Source: Paranoxybacillus sp035645275 (GTDB lineage: Bacteria; Bacillota; Bacilli; Bacillales; Anoxybacillaceae). From it: a stretch of 64,000 nt of DNA. Numbering within the stretch: the stretch's first letter is position 1; each line of letters starts with the position of its first letter. Below are positions 25,076 to 33,055 of the stretch, in pieces. Position numbers and translations under genes: made by a program. Location of the stretch: contig DASQMX010000031.1 of the NCBI GenBank assembly GCA_035645275.1, positions 310,001 through 374,000 on the forward strand. Reading direction: 5' to 3'. The notes beneath the pieces are model-generated. The model made no database searches, was not told where the DNA came from, and was given only the letters and a program-made list of their open reading frames with translations.

Positions 25076-25190
25076 ATAATAAAATCTCTACGTGATCTCC
25101 TGTTTTCAATCCAGCAGCATTGGCTTCGTCCGTATCAATATGCATATCTAAGGCAAAAAACCTACGTAAATTCTTTTTATTATCTTTCCC
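25074..25190 (-). pseudogene. C-terminal remnant of a PduL-like phosphotransacylase
   Basis: One open stretch of 38 codons reads LDMHIDTDEANAAGLKTGDH and ends VEILL, stop. DTDEAN-AGLKTGD resembles the C-terminal motif of phosphate propanoyltransferase PduL. It has no start codon, is preceded by a stop (TAA), and the rest of the gene is absent. It therefore looks like a decayed fragment lying between the permease terminator and mhqR. Confidence 0.45.
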
Positions 25191-25231
25191 TTATTTGCAA
25201 AAAATAAAGCGGCTGCTTATGAAAGCGCCGC

Positions 25232-25672
25232 TTATTTTTTCACACTATATCCTAACTTTTTAAGTAATTCTATCAGCTGTTCTTTCTCCTCAACCGTAAG
25301 TCCTGAGACAATTTCATGAATCGTTTGTTCATGCTCAGGAAATACCTTTTCAATAAATTGCTTCCCTTTCTCCGTAATCGAAGCGTAAGTCACACGTCTA
25401 TCCTTTTCACAAGCTTTACGAACAATCAGCCCTTTTTGTTCCAGCTTATCGACAACATATGTGATGCTTCCGCTAGCAAGCAAAATTTTTCCACCGATTT
25501 GCTGAAGCGGCTGATCGCCTTTATGATAAAGCAACTCTAAAACAGCAAATTCTGTCGGATTGACACCAAAACTCTGAATCGATTTATTTACTTGATCGTT
25601 TACTGCCCGGTATGCCCGCGATAAAACAATAAACAATTTTAGCGATTGATCTAGCTCTTCTCTTCTTGTCAT
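25232..25672 (-). CDS. mhqR: MarR-family regulator, MhqR-like
   Basis: A 146-residue winged-helix repressor with the MarR core VLELLYHKGDQPLQQIGGKI and wing EKDRRVTYASITEKGKQF. In B. subtilis MhqR (YkvE) senses quinones and lies next to kinD (ykvD); the divergent KinD-like kinase here gives the same pair. A Cys in the wing region (KACEKDRR) could be redox relevant. The start ATG 25672 follows AAAGGA; the longer in-frame form to 25735 would begin inside the -35 element. The upstream palindrome resembles the MhqR operator. Confidence 0.8.
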   Translation of the reverse strand: MTRREELDQSLKLFIVLSRAYRAVNDQVNKSIQSFGVNPTEFAVLELLYHKGDQPLQQIGGKILLASGSITYVVDKLEQKGLIVRKACEKDRRVTYASITEKGKQFIEKVFPEHEQTIHEIVSGLTVEEKEQLIELLKKLGYSVKK

Positions 25673-25689
25673 TCGTATCAAATCCTTTA

Positions 25690-25735
25690 ATCTTGAATTC
25701 GAAATAATTTTACTGAAAATATCATATTTTGTCAA
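25690..25735 (-). promoter_or_regulatory. mhqR promoter and MhqR-type operator
   Basis: On the minus strand TTGACA (25730-25735) and TAAAAT (25707-25712) are 17 bases apart. Immediately downstream ATCTTGAATTCGAAAT (25690-25705) is an imperfect palindrome like the published ATCTCGAATTCGAGAT MhqR site, suggesting autorepression. Confidence 0.7.
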
Positions 25736-25853
25736 TAAAGCTCATTTATGATGAGAGATTTTCTAATAAATCCGTATCTATTAATGACTGATTCCTTTTT
25801 ATGATATTATAATGTATAGTGTGAACAATGATTGTTCTAAGGAGAAGTAGCTA

Positions 25854-27362
25854 ATGAAACAAAACGGATTCAAAAATCTCGTATTATATATCGTAGTTGT
25901 GATCATTCCTTCTATTATAGGAATTTTTTATTTTACTCATGCAAAATATAATGACTTAGTTCATGAAAATATAACTGAAACAAAAAAAATAGTTGACCTT
26001 CATAAAAATCACATTGAACAATTTATCGGCGAAACCGTTACAAGTTTAGAAACGCTGTCTCTTGTACTAAGCAGCGAAAATCAGCTGCTTTCCAATCATC
26101 AATACATAAAAGATATATTAATGAAAACATATTATAAAGACCCGCGTTTTTTCGGGATTTATTTAACAAACCCTAGCGGTAAGGTGATAACAGGAACGAG
26201 GACTATTCAAGAAGGAAAGACAATTTTTTACCGTGATTATTTTCAAACAGCACTGCAAACACGGAAAACTTCCATCTCTGAAGCATATTATAATGAGACA
26301 AGCGACCAATTTATCGTAACAATTGCCTGCCCTGTTTTTAATCAAGCTAATGAAATTCAAGCGTTTTTAATCGCTGATTTACGTCTTGATTATATTGAAA
26401 ACATTATTAAACTTGTTAATCCGGATTTATCTTTAAAAATTTATGATATGAATCATGTTGTGATTGCTGAAACGAAGCAGCAAGACAATAATAATGACAA
26501 AGAATTTTCCGTTACGAGTTATCTAAATAATGTGCCTTGGATGATTGCCGCAAAACCATTGCCGTTCGACTATCAAAAATTGCTGTCACTATCGATTGTA
26601 TATATTTTACTTATTCTAGTAATCACTCATATTATATTTTTATTTATTAAGTATATATTACTAAAGCGAAAAGCAACGTATGAACGCATGCAAAACGAAG
26701 CGCAAAAATTAGAGTTAGTCGGCACATTAGCAGCGAGCACAGCTCACGAAATTCGCAATCCGCTTACAGGGATTAAAGGGTTTATTCAGTTGCTAAGCGA
26801 AAAATACAAAGATGAAGAATCTCAACTTTATTTTTCCGTTATTAAGAAAGAAATCAATCGAATCAATCAAATTGTCAGCGAGTTTTTAATGTTAGGAAAA
26901 CCGACCGTACAAAAGTTTGAGCGTCATGATTTGCGGGAAATTATTGAAGAGTTATCACCGATTATCGATTCGCAGGCTCATTTGCATAACGTCGTTTATC
27001 AAACGTTCATTGAACCTACTCCATTAATCGTTCTTTGCTCGAAAGACCATATTAAGCAAGTGATCTTAAATTTAACAAAAAACGCGCTTGAAGCGATGCC
27101 TTTAGGTGGAGTCTTAACCGTTTCTTTAAGTAAAGAAAATGATGTATGTAAGCTAGAGATTTCTGATACGGGTCAAGGAATTCCAGAAGAAGCTCTATCA
27201 AAAATTTTTACACCATTTTTCACGATGAAAAATACAGGAACGGGATTAGGTCTTGTCGTATGTCAACGGATTATTCATATGCATAAAGGAAAAATTGAAA
27301 TTAGAAGCAAAGTAAATGAAGGAACCGTTGTATCAATTTACTTACCTATTAGTAAAGATTAA
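25854..27362 (+). CDS. kinD: Membrane sensor histidine kinase with extracellular Cache domain (KinD-like)
   Basis: A 502-residue kinase: membrane helix at about 8-27, an extracytoplasmic Cache/PDC sensor at about 35-230 (FYRDYFQTAL and the KTSISEAYYNETSDQFIV strand), second helix at about 240-270, HisKA with His298 (ASTAHEIRNPLTGIKGF) and a HATPase domain (NLTKNALEAMPLGG, DTGQGIPEE, GTGLGL). B. subtilis KinD, a Spo0F kinase that responds to matrix and osmotic cues, has the same design and the same neighbour mhqR. AAGGAG lies 9 bases before the ATG. Confidence 0.88.
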   Translation: MKQNGFKNLVLYIVVVIIPSIIGIFYFTHAKYNDLVHENITETKKIVDLHKNHIEQFIGETVTSLETLSLVLSSENQLLSNHQYIKDILMKTYYKDPRFFGIYLTNPSGKVITGTRTIQEGKTIFYRDYFQTALQTRKTSISEAYYNETSDQFIVTIACPVFNQANEIQAFLIADLRLDYIENIIKLVNPDLSLKIYDMNHVVIAETKQQDNNNDKEFSVTSYLNNVPWMIAAKPLPFDYQKLLSLSIVYILLILVITHIIFLFIKYILLKRKATYERMQNEAQKLELVGTLAASTAHEIRNPLTGIKGFIQLLSEKYKDEESQLYFSVIKKEINRINQIVSEFLMLGKPTVQKFERHDLREIIEELSPIIDSQAHLHNVVYQTFIEPTPLIVLCSKDHIKQVILNLTKNALEAMPLGGVLTVSLSKENDVCKLEISDTGQGIPEEALSKIFTPFFTMKNTGTGLGLVVCQRIIHMHKGKIEIRSKVNEGTVVSIYLPISKD

Positions 27363-27480
27363 ATATGGATGGAAAGTTGGTTTTAGAGAAAGCGATATCG
27401 AACAAGTATTCATTCAAATAGAATGATTTTTGTTTCACTTGAACATATTAATGATAAAATATACAAAATAGGTGAAACAT

Positions 27481-27897
27481 ATGAACCAATTCCATCATTC
27501 ATTTTCTTCAAAGTTAAAAGAAATACTGAAAAATGCTACACACACAATCAAAGATGCGATTACAGATTTAATGGCACAGGAACAGGTTACCGTCGAAGAA
27601 ATTGCCGAAATGATTAAACAACATCCAAACACATTAGTTACCGAGAAAACTTTACTCGGAATTACATATCGCTTTTATCGTCTAACCATAGAGAATACGG
27701 CGTTTTACATGGAAACACGAGTGATAAACAATGAAAAAAAACAGGAACGAGTTTTATTTGTCACTTTTGGAACAACCGAACATTTACTTCTAACATACCG
27801 TTCCTATGACAACCAAACAGAACTAAATAAACCAATAAAAGTAAACACATCCATTAAAAATCTTGTGCAAAGTGGTCTTGAAAAAAGTTTTGTCTAA
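27481..27897 (+). CDS. Hypothetical protein of 138 residues
   Basis: Starts MNQFHHSFSSKLKEILKNAT; the N-terminal 65 residues are helical and polar, the rest reads as beta-strands (LGITYRFYRLTI, FYMETRVI, RVLFVTFGTT, HLLLTYRSY). I recognise no family and no catalytic motif. AGGTGAAACAT precedes ATG 27481; a GTG at 27472 is the alternative. It stands alone between kinD and hairpin repeat copy 8. Confidence 0.65.
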   Translation: MNQFHHSFSSKLKEILKNATHTIKDAITDLMAQEQVTVEEIAEMIKQHPNTLVTEKTLLGITYRFYRLTIENTAFYMETRVINNEKKQERVLFVTFGTTEHLLLTYRSYDNQTELNKPIKVNTSIKNLVQSGLEKSFV

Positions 27898-27900
27898 CGA

Positions 27901-28008
27901 AAAAGGAGCTGCCCCATAAGTGTCTGACCTCATAGTAACTCACATAGTGTTTTTATCCAATTGCTATATCCTGTGGGGTCTGACACTTGCTTCTGGAGCA
28001 GCCTCTTC
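27901..28008. repeat. Intergenic long-hairpin repeat, copy 8
   Basis: Arms AAAAGGAGCTGCCCC and GGAGCAGCCTCTT, inner AAGTGTCTGACCTCA and GGGGTCTGACACTT, centre around ATAGTGTTTTTATCC. It lies between convergent genes (27897 and 28017). Confidence 0.8.
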
Positions 28009-28016
28009 CCATTCAT

Positions 28017-28163
28017 TTATCCTTTAATACCCTGCAGCCATTCTTGGTAACAATCTGGACATAATGTCTCTTCTCGTTCTTCATTATTCGCGTAGAAAGA
28101 AACTTGATGAATTGTTTCTTGTTCATCCATGTCAGATTCGCAGTAAAAACATTTCTTAGGCAT
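28017..28163 (-). CDS. Small zinc-ribbon-like protein (48 aa)
   Basis: Starts MPKKCFYCESDMDEQETIHQ and contains ETLCPDCYQEW. Two CxxC pairs (Cys5/Cys8 and Cys35/Cys38) make a likely zinc ribbon. GGGAGGG lies just upstream of the ATG. No known partner; many Bacillaceae have such orphan zinc-ribbon peptides. The remaining gap to 28404 is AT-rich with nothing recognised. Confidence 0.75.
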   Translation of the reverse strand: MPKKCFYCESDMDEQETIHQVSFYANNEEREETLCPDCYQEWLQGIKG

Positions 28164-28404
28164 TTGTTTTTCCCTCCCCTAGTCATTATTTTGGGCGGGT
28201 CAAACGATTATTTTGCCTGTTAACTCGTTCCATTTATTTAGAAGTGTATAAATTTATGTTGACTTCACCTTCAACATCTAATCCTCACTATCCTAGAAAT
28301 TTTATCTTGTCATCTTTTCTCTCTATACTTATTATAAACAGTAATCCATTTCCATCCCTTGGCTTTTTTGTTCGGATTTTAACAACTATAGTGAGGGAAA
28401 GATT

Positions 28405-29259
28405 ATGAAAAAAGAAATAATAATAGATACTATTAACTTACATGAGCTACCGTCTTTACTAAAGCTTGCCGAAAGTGTCGGCTGGTTTTTTGATCCTAAG
28501 CGTGCGAACATGTATGTCTCTTCTGGAACCATGTACGGTCACCGGGCAGGAAATCGTTTCATATCAAGCGCTGCGTTATTTCAGTATGGAGCGGTCTTTT
28601 CTTCGCTTGGAACTGTGATTGTTCACCCTGAATATCAAGGACAAGGACTTGGAAAAAGTCTTGTTCAGCGATGCCTGCATCAAGCAGAACAAATGAACAT
28701 ACCTGTATCGCTTGTTGCTACTTCGGAAGGCTTTCCTTTATACAAATCTCTCGGATTTTGTACATTCGGATATATCTATCGATTCAGCTTGACGAACTTA
28801 GCAAGACAACAATTAGACACATGCTGTAGCGGACTGGACGAGTTATGTGCCACTGATTTGCCTGACATCATTCGTCTTGACAAAATTGCATTTGGCGCTG
28901 ATCGAAGCTATTTATATCGACAATTTTTTAAACAAATGGATACGGGATTTATTGTCAAGGAACAAGACAAAAGGATTCGTGGATTTGTTATGGCGTTTCA
29001 AGTCGGAGCCGTTCTTCACATTGGCCCATTGCTTGCTGAACATGCAGAAATTGCGTTACAACTAATACAACCGTTTCTGTTCCTTTCCACACAACCCGTT
29101 AGAATCGATGTTCCCGATAAGCAAATCTACTTTATAAAGCAACTACAAAAATTCGGGTTTCAGGAAACTCTCCTATCTCCGCTTATGCTCAAAAATGCCG
29201 ATGCGTTGCCAGGAAAGCGCGATTATATGTTTGCTATCGCTGATCCGGCACTTGGTTAA
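28405..29259 (+). CDS. GNAT-family N-acetyltransferase with C-terminal Acetyltransf_18-like domain
   Basis: A 284-residue protein. Residues 1-135 form a GNAT domain with the acetyl-CoA loop HPEYQGQGLGKSLVQ near residue 75-90 and VATSEGFPLYKSLGF as motif B. The second half (about 145-280) resembles the extra domain of YitH/YitI-type acetyltransferases. Substrate unknown. The ATG at 28405 follows GAGGGAAAG. It ends before a strong bidirectional terminator; 29260-29410 shows nothing else. Confidence 0.87.
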   Translation: MKKEIIIDTINLHELPSLLKLAESVGWFFDPKRANMYVSSGTMYGHRAGNRFISSAALFQYGAVFSSLGTVIVHPEYQGQGLGKSLVQRCLHQAEQMNIPVSLVATSEGFPLYKSLGFCTFGYIYRFSLTNLARQQLDTCCSGLDELCATDLPDIIRLDKIAFGADRSYLYRQFFKQMDTGFIVKEQDKRIRGFVMAFQVGAVLHIGPLLAEHAEIALQLIQPFLFLSTQPVRIDVPDKQIYFIKQLQKFGFQETLLSPLMLKNADALPGKRDYMFAIADPALG

Positions 29260-29410
29260 ACCTATTAAAATTCATACAAAACAATTGCAATCGTCGTCTT
29301 ACGAATGACAGTTATGTAAAAAAACGTTACTATTATATTGATAAAATGATAGTTGAAAAAGAAAGTCAACAACGTTATTACATGAATTTATTTCATCTGT
29401 GAACGAAAAT

Positions 29411-29449
29411 AAAAAGCGTAGAAATCAAAGAATGACCTCTACGCTTTTT
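29411..29449. terminator. Bidirectional terminator between the GNAT gene and mtnD
   Basis: AAAAAGCGTAGA and TCTACGCTTTTT form a perfect 12-bp stem with A- and T-tracts on the two sides. It ends mtnWXBD on the minus strand. Confidence 0.93.
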
Positions 29450-29460
29450 CGCTCTTTTGC

Positions 29461-30003
29461 TTATTTAATGACTTCTTCTTTTTCTTCATAAGGATGCGCA
29501 ACCCAACCTGATGGGTCAATGAACAAGCGAACCGCTACTACTTGGCGGTCTTCCATCAATGTGAAGAAGTGCGGATTGCCTTCTGGGACGGAAATAACAT
29601 CACCAGCTTCTAGCTCCACATCAAAATAACCCGTTTGTTCATTTCCTTTGATGATAAAAATACCATGACCTGCTGTAATCGCTCGAACTTCGTCTTCCGT
29701 ATGAACATGTACTTGTTCGAACTTCTTCAGTAATTCATCCAGGTTCGGAGTAGCATCTGATAAAGCAACCACATCCCACGTTTTATAACCTCTTCTTGCC
29801 GCTAAATCTTCAATCTCTTCTTTGAAGATTGTTAAAATCTCTTCCTTTTCTTCGTCAGTAAGTACAAACTTGTCTTTCAAACGATCTGGTAATTTACTTA
29901 TATCCCAATGCTCATAAAGAACACCCTGCTTTTCTAAAAAACTTAATACATTCTCATGACCTTCAATAACTTCTCCTGTGTTTCTGATTTTAATGACTGC
30001 CAT
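29461..30003 (-). CDS. mtnD: Acireductone dioxygenase MtnD
   Basis: A 180-residue cupin enzyme that splits 1,2-dihydroxy-5-methylthiopent-1-en-3-one to formate and 4-methylthio-2-oxobutanoate (Fe form), the step just before MtnE in methionine salvage. Metal ligands are His99, His101 and Glu105 (HVHTEDE) and His at about 143 (GNPHFF). It is the last gene of the mtnWXBD transcription unit, 129 bases after mtnB; a terminator follows. Confidence 0.95.
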   Translation of the reverse strand: MAVIKIRNTGEVIEGHENVLSFLEKQGVLYEHWDISKLPDRLKDKFVLTDEEKEEILTIFKEEIEDLAARRGYKTWDVVALSDATPNLDELLKKFEQVHVHTEDEVRAITAGHGIFIIKGNEQTGYFDVELEAGDVISVPEGNPHFFTLMEDRQVVAVRLFIDPSGWVAHPYEEKEEVIK

Positions 30004-30132
30004 TTTGACTTCTCCCCCTTATATTTATTTGTTTGCTTGAAAAATCGATAATATAACGAAACCGTCTAAGCCTTAATCTTTATTCTGCTATCCCGCCCTG
30101 TAGCTGAAGCCTCAACATCAAAATTCAAGCGT

Positions 30133-30762
30133 CTAAACTAAAGTAGTGACACGCTTAGAAGCTAATAACTTTACATGATAGCTAAATAAAAATTCCCATG
30201 CTTCTAAAAACTTTTTCGCTTCGAATGCATCGCGTCCCCATACGGTAATTCCGTGATTGCGAATGAGAACTGCTCCTGAATCACCTTTTACATGCTTTGA
30301 AAATTCTTCAGCCAAAGTTGGAATATGAGCGTAATTTTTGATAATCGGGACGCGGATAACAGCATCTTCTTCCCATAAACCGAACGCTTTAATAATCTCT
30401 TGACCGGTAAATGTCACTTCTTTCGCATCCCCGTAAAGTTCGGAAATAACATTATTGTCAATCGTATGAACATGAAGAACGCAACCAGCGTTTGTTTTGT
30501 TATAGATCTCCACATGCAAAAGCGTTTCCGCAGAAGGTTTCAAATGTGTTTGTTCTGCCGGTTTTCCAGACGCATCAACAAGGAGAAAATCTTCAGCTGT
30601 CCGCTTTCGCTTATCCTTGCCGCTTGCCGTGACAAGAAAAGTAAGTGGTTCATCGGTTACTTTGATAGAAAGATTGCCGCTTGTAGCAAAAAACCAATCG
30701 CGCTTTGCTAATTCATCCTTTACATCTGCTAACTCTTCCCATTTTTTTAATAGCAAGCTCAT
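30133..30762 (-). CDS. mtnB: Methylthioribulose-1-phosphate dehydratase MtnB
   Basis: A 209-residue class II aldolase-fold enzyme that dehydrates 5-methylthioribulose-1-phosphate to 2,3-diketo-5-methylthiopentyl-1-phosphate. ATSGNLSIKV is the phosphate loop, LHVHTIDNNV gives two zinc His and RNHGITVWG the third. Its ATG overlaps the mtnX stop by four bases. Part of the SAM-riboswitch operon. Confidence 0.95.
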   Translation of the reverse strand: MSLLLKKWEELADVKDELAKRDWFFATSGNLSIKVTDEPLTFLVTASGKDKRKRTAEDFLLVDASGKPAEQTHLKPSAETLLHVEIYNKTNAGCVLHVHTIDNNVISELYGDAKEVTFTGQEIIKAFGLWEEDAVIRVPIIKNYAHIPTLAEEFSKHVKGDSGAVLIRNHGITVWGRDAFEAKKFLEAWEFLFSYHVKLLASKRVTTLV

Positions 30763-31418
30763 ACATTCACCCCCATCCCCTCTAACAAATCAATAACATC
30801 AAAAAATGTAGAAAATGGTGTATGGGAAAGACCTAGTTCCTTGCATTTTTCAAGAAGAAAATCGCGGGCAATGACATGATTAGCTAGTTTTGCCGCCTGC
30901 AAATCAGTAATCGAATCGCCAATGACAATCGTGAATGCTTCATTCTTTCCCAGTTTTCTTAACAGCGATGGCTTGCAGCAGCCGCATTCGTTGTTACAAT
31001 GTTTATCACAAGAGTACGGCCATAAAATTTTAATCGTCTCCCCGCCAAAATCAGAGCCATTGCAAAAAATTTTTTCTTTTTCTACCAATCCTTCAAGGAG
31101 CGGATAGACAAAAAAATCAATTCCACCACTGACAATATAAAGCGGAATATCGTTTTGTTTTGTATAGGAAACAAATTCGGAAAATCCATCGCGAATAACA
31201 GCGTTTTTTAATATAAATTCCGTAATATCGTCTTTCCAGTGTGACGGAAGCAGGGAAAACATCCTGCCTACTCCCTCTTGAATGGATATACGCTGCCCTA
31301 GCACATCATCCTTAATCGCTTCCCATTCAGGAGGAGCAAATTGTTTCATAATAGCGATAATGTTATCGCTGTTTGTAATGGTTCCATCAAAATCGCAAAA
31401 AATGATTGGTTTGCTCAT
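30759..31418 (-). CDS. mtnX: 2-hydroxy-3-keto-5-methylthiopentenyl-1-phosphate phosphatase MtnX
   Basis: A 219-residue HAD phosphatase. The nucleophile motif is FCDFDGTIT with Asp9 and general acid Asp11; SGGIDFFV is motif II and IGDSITDLQAA is motif IV. A Cys-rich insertion (SCDKHCNNECGCC) is typical of the MtnX family. It removes phosphate after the MtnW enolisation. Overlaps both neighbours by four bases, so tightly coupled. Confidence 0.95.
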   Translation of the reverse strand: MSKPIIFCDFDGTITNSDNIIAIMKQFAPPEWEAIKDDVLGQRISIQEGVGRMFSLLPSHWKDDITEFILKNAVIRDGFSEFVSYTKQNDIPLYIVSGGIDFFVYPLLEGLVEKEKIFCNGSDFGGETIKILWPYSCDKHCNNECGCCKPSLLRKLGKNEAFTIVIGDSITDLQAAKLANHVIARDFLLEKCKELGLSHTPFSTFFDVIDLLEGMGVNV

Positions 31419-32656
31419 ACGTTCACCTCATGCGCTCCCCATAAAGCAATCGCTTTTTTCAGAGCCTCATTTTCCTTAGCTGCTTCCTTCAGTGACCGTC
31501 CTGATAAAACAGCAGCGACTGCGGCACGGAACGCTTTTCCGCCGCCAACGGCTCCGTCCGGATGACCGTGTACGCCGCCTCCTGCGTTAATGACGCAATC
31601 GTTGCCAAAATCACGAACTAACAATGGTACTAATCCTGGATGAATGCCAGCTGATGGCACTGGAAATGTTCTTTTCAGTTGCCCATCTTCTTTCGTCAGT
31701 TCGTCAGCAATACTCTGCGCCTCCTTTTTATCAAGGGCAACGCTACCGTATGGTGATGGGAATAATGAAAAATCGGCCCCTGCGAAACGAAGCAGTTTTC
31801 CTAGCAAGAGTGGACTAGCGATGCCGTAAAACTCAGACGGTGTCAGCGCACCGCTAACAGCTGGGTGAGCCATGATTGGAATCTCAATCTCTTTATCTTC
31901 ACGTAAACCTTGCAATACATCTAGTCCATAAGCAAAAACATTAAATAACAATATGTCAGCGCCAAGTTCCATCGCTCGCTTTGCTTTGTCCTTTAACTCG
32001 AATGTTTTTCCAGATAAGTTAACAGCATATAGCGTTTTCTGTCCCGTCGTCTCATAAACTTCCTGCAATACTTTTTTCCCTACGGCAATTCGCTTTTCAA
32101 ACGGCGTTCGTTCATTTTCAAATAAAATCTCATCGTCTTTAATCAAATCAACCCCGCCAAGCGCTTGCTCTTTTAACTGTTCGGATAAATACTCTAAACT
32201 TCGGCCGATGACACCTTTAAAAATGCTCATGACAAGCGGGCGGTCGTAAACTCCTAATTTTTTACGAATTCCTTCAATGCCATATCGCGGACCTGGAAAC
32301 GCTTGTTTCAACTCATCGGAAAACTGCAAGTCTATTAATTTCACTTCCCAATCAAGTGAAAGTTTTCCGAACACCGTCGTTAAAATCGCTGGTAAATCAG
32401 CGCTGAAATTAACGCTCGGATAAGCAATTTTCACAAGGGCACGATGAACTTTTTTACCAAGATATTGATTGACTCGTTCATTCTCCTCAAGCGGTATAAT
32501 GCTAACAACCGTTCCTTTATGCTTACGAAGCTGCTCTTGCTCTAACAGCGGCAAGTCAGTCCAAGAACCAACCGTTAAACCAAGGGCAATGCTTTCAGCT
32601 TTTTTCTGTAAATCTTTGCTATCATGAATGAGATAGGTAGCAATTACTTGACTCAT
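31415..32656 (-). CDS. mtnW: 2,3-diketo-5-methylthiopentyl-1-phosphate enolase MtnW (RuBisCO-like)
   Basis: A 413-residue RuBisCO-like protein. GGVDLIKDDEILF carries the carbamylated Lys and metal-binding Asp/Glu of the RuBisCO fold, and GGGVHGHPDG the phosphate-binding region. It catalyses only the enolase step and not carbon fixation. First gene of mtnWXBD. Its leader contains the SAM-I riboswitch and, between riboswitch and start, the two-hairpin element at 32683-32813. The ribosome site is AGAGGGTG. Confidence 0.95.
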   Translation of the reverse strand: MSQVIATYLIHDSKDLQKKAESIALGLTVGSWTDLPLLEQEQLRKHKGTVVSIIPLEENERVNQYLGKKVHRALVKIAYPSVNFSADLPAILTTVFGKLSLDWEVKLIDLQFSDELKQAFPGPRYGIEGIRKKLGVYDRPLVMSIFKGVIGRSLEYLSEQLKEQALGGVDLIKDDEILFENERTPFEKRIAVGKKVLQEVYETTGQKTLYAVNLSGKTFELKDKAKRAMELGADILLFNVFAYGLDVLQGLREDKEIEIPIMAHPAVSGALTPSEFYGIASPLLLGKLLRFAGADFSLFPSPYGSVALDKKEAQSIADELTKEDGQLKRTFPVPSAGIHPGLVPLLVRDFGNDCVINAGGGVHGHPDGAVGGGKAFRAAVAAVLSGRSLKEAAKENEALKKAIALWGAHEVNV

Positions 32657-32682
32657 TGTTGCACCCTCTTTCTGCGCTTTTC

Positions 32683-32813
32683 AATAAAGTGCAACTTCAT
32701 CAGTGGGGGTTTTTTTCTTCATCCCCCACTGATGTTAGTTGAACTTATCGCACTTCTAGCGTCCGTTATCTCCCACCTGTAGAGGTGGGAGTCTTATGGA
32801 CGATTAGAACGGG
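32683..32813 (-). mobile_element. Two-hairpin TTTAT-bounded element, copy A
   Basis: A 131-bp copy that matches 37793-37917 in opposite orientation. Read on the minus strand: TTTAT, then CCCGTTCTAATCGTCC, stem CTCCCACCT-AGGTGGGAG closed by GTCC/GGAC, linker CGATAAGTTCAACTAA, stem CATCAGTGGGGG-CCCCCACTGATG, and tail CACTTTATT. No ORF. Two subterminal palindromes and a T-rich pentamer at the border suggest a non-autonomous IS200/IS605-type element; this class is inferred. It sits in the mtnW leader. Confidence 0.65.
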
Positions 32814-32815
32814 AT

Positions 32816-32841
32816 AAAAAAAACCTCTTCATAAGAAGAGG
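32816..32841 (-). terminator. SAM riboswitch terminator upstream of mtnW
   Basis: On the minus strand CCTCTTC-TTAT-GAAGAGG is followed by TTTTTTTT. It is the expression platform of the mtnWXBD riboswitch. The T-tract runs into the border of the two-hairpin element. Confidence 0.9.
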
Positions 32842-32854
32842 CTAGTCTTTTGCT

Positions 32855-32964
32855 CTTCTTATCTCTCAGCGTATCGCTGCAAGAATTAGCACCGTGCTTA
32901 AAACTAGTTAAGCCGGTTGCCGGGCTTCATCGGGCTCGTCCCTCCGCCTACTCTTGATAAGAAT
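32855..32964 (-). promoter_or_regulatory. SAM-I (S-box) riboswitch of mtnWXBD
   Basis: The minus strand reads CTTATCAAGAGTAGGCGGAG, then GGAC, GATGAAGCCCGGCAACC, a GCACGGTGCTAATTC block and closing GAGAGATAAGAAG. These are the S-box P1, kink-turn, pseudoknot and P4 signatures. Low SAM allows read-through into the salvage genes. Confidence 0.96.
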
Positions 32965-33018
32965 GCTGCTTTTATATTCATTTTTTTCAGAATTTTTATT
33001 TTCGCAAATTTAATTCGA

Positions 33019-33047
33019 ATTATGACAGGAATTTTTTGTTATGTCAA
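33019..33047 (-). promoter_or_regulatory. Sigma-A promoter of the mtnWXBD operon
   Basis: On the minus strand TTGACA (33042-33047) and CATAAT (33019-33024) lie 17 bases apart, just after the mtnE stop codon and about 55 bases before the riboswitch. Confidence 0.8.
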
Positions 33048-33055
33048 TCATTTTT

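Noticed and set aside
32683..32813. Copy A as part of the SAM riboswitch expression platform
   Set aside because: A complete aptamer and terminator precede it, and a second copy lies where there is no riboswitch aptamer.
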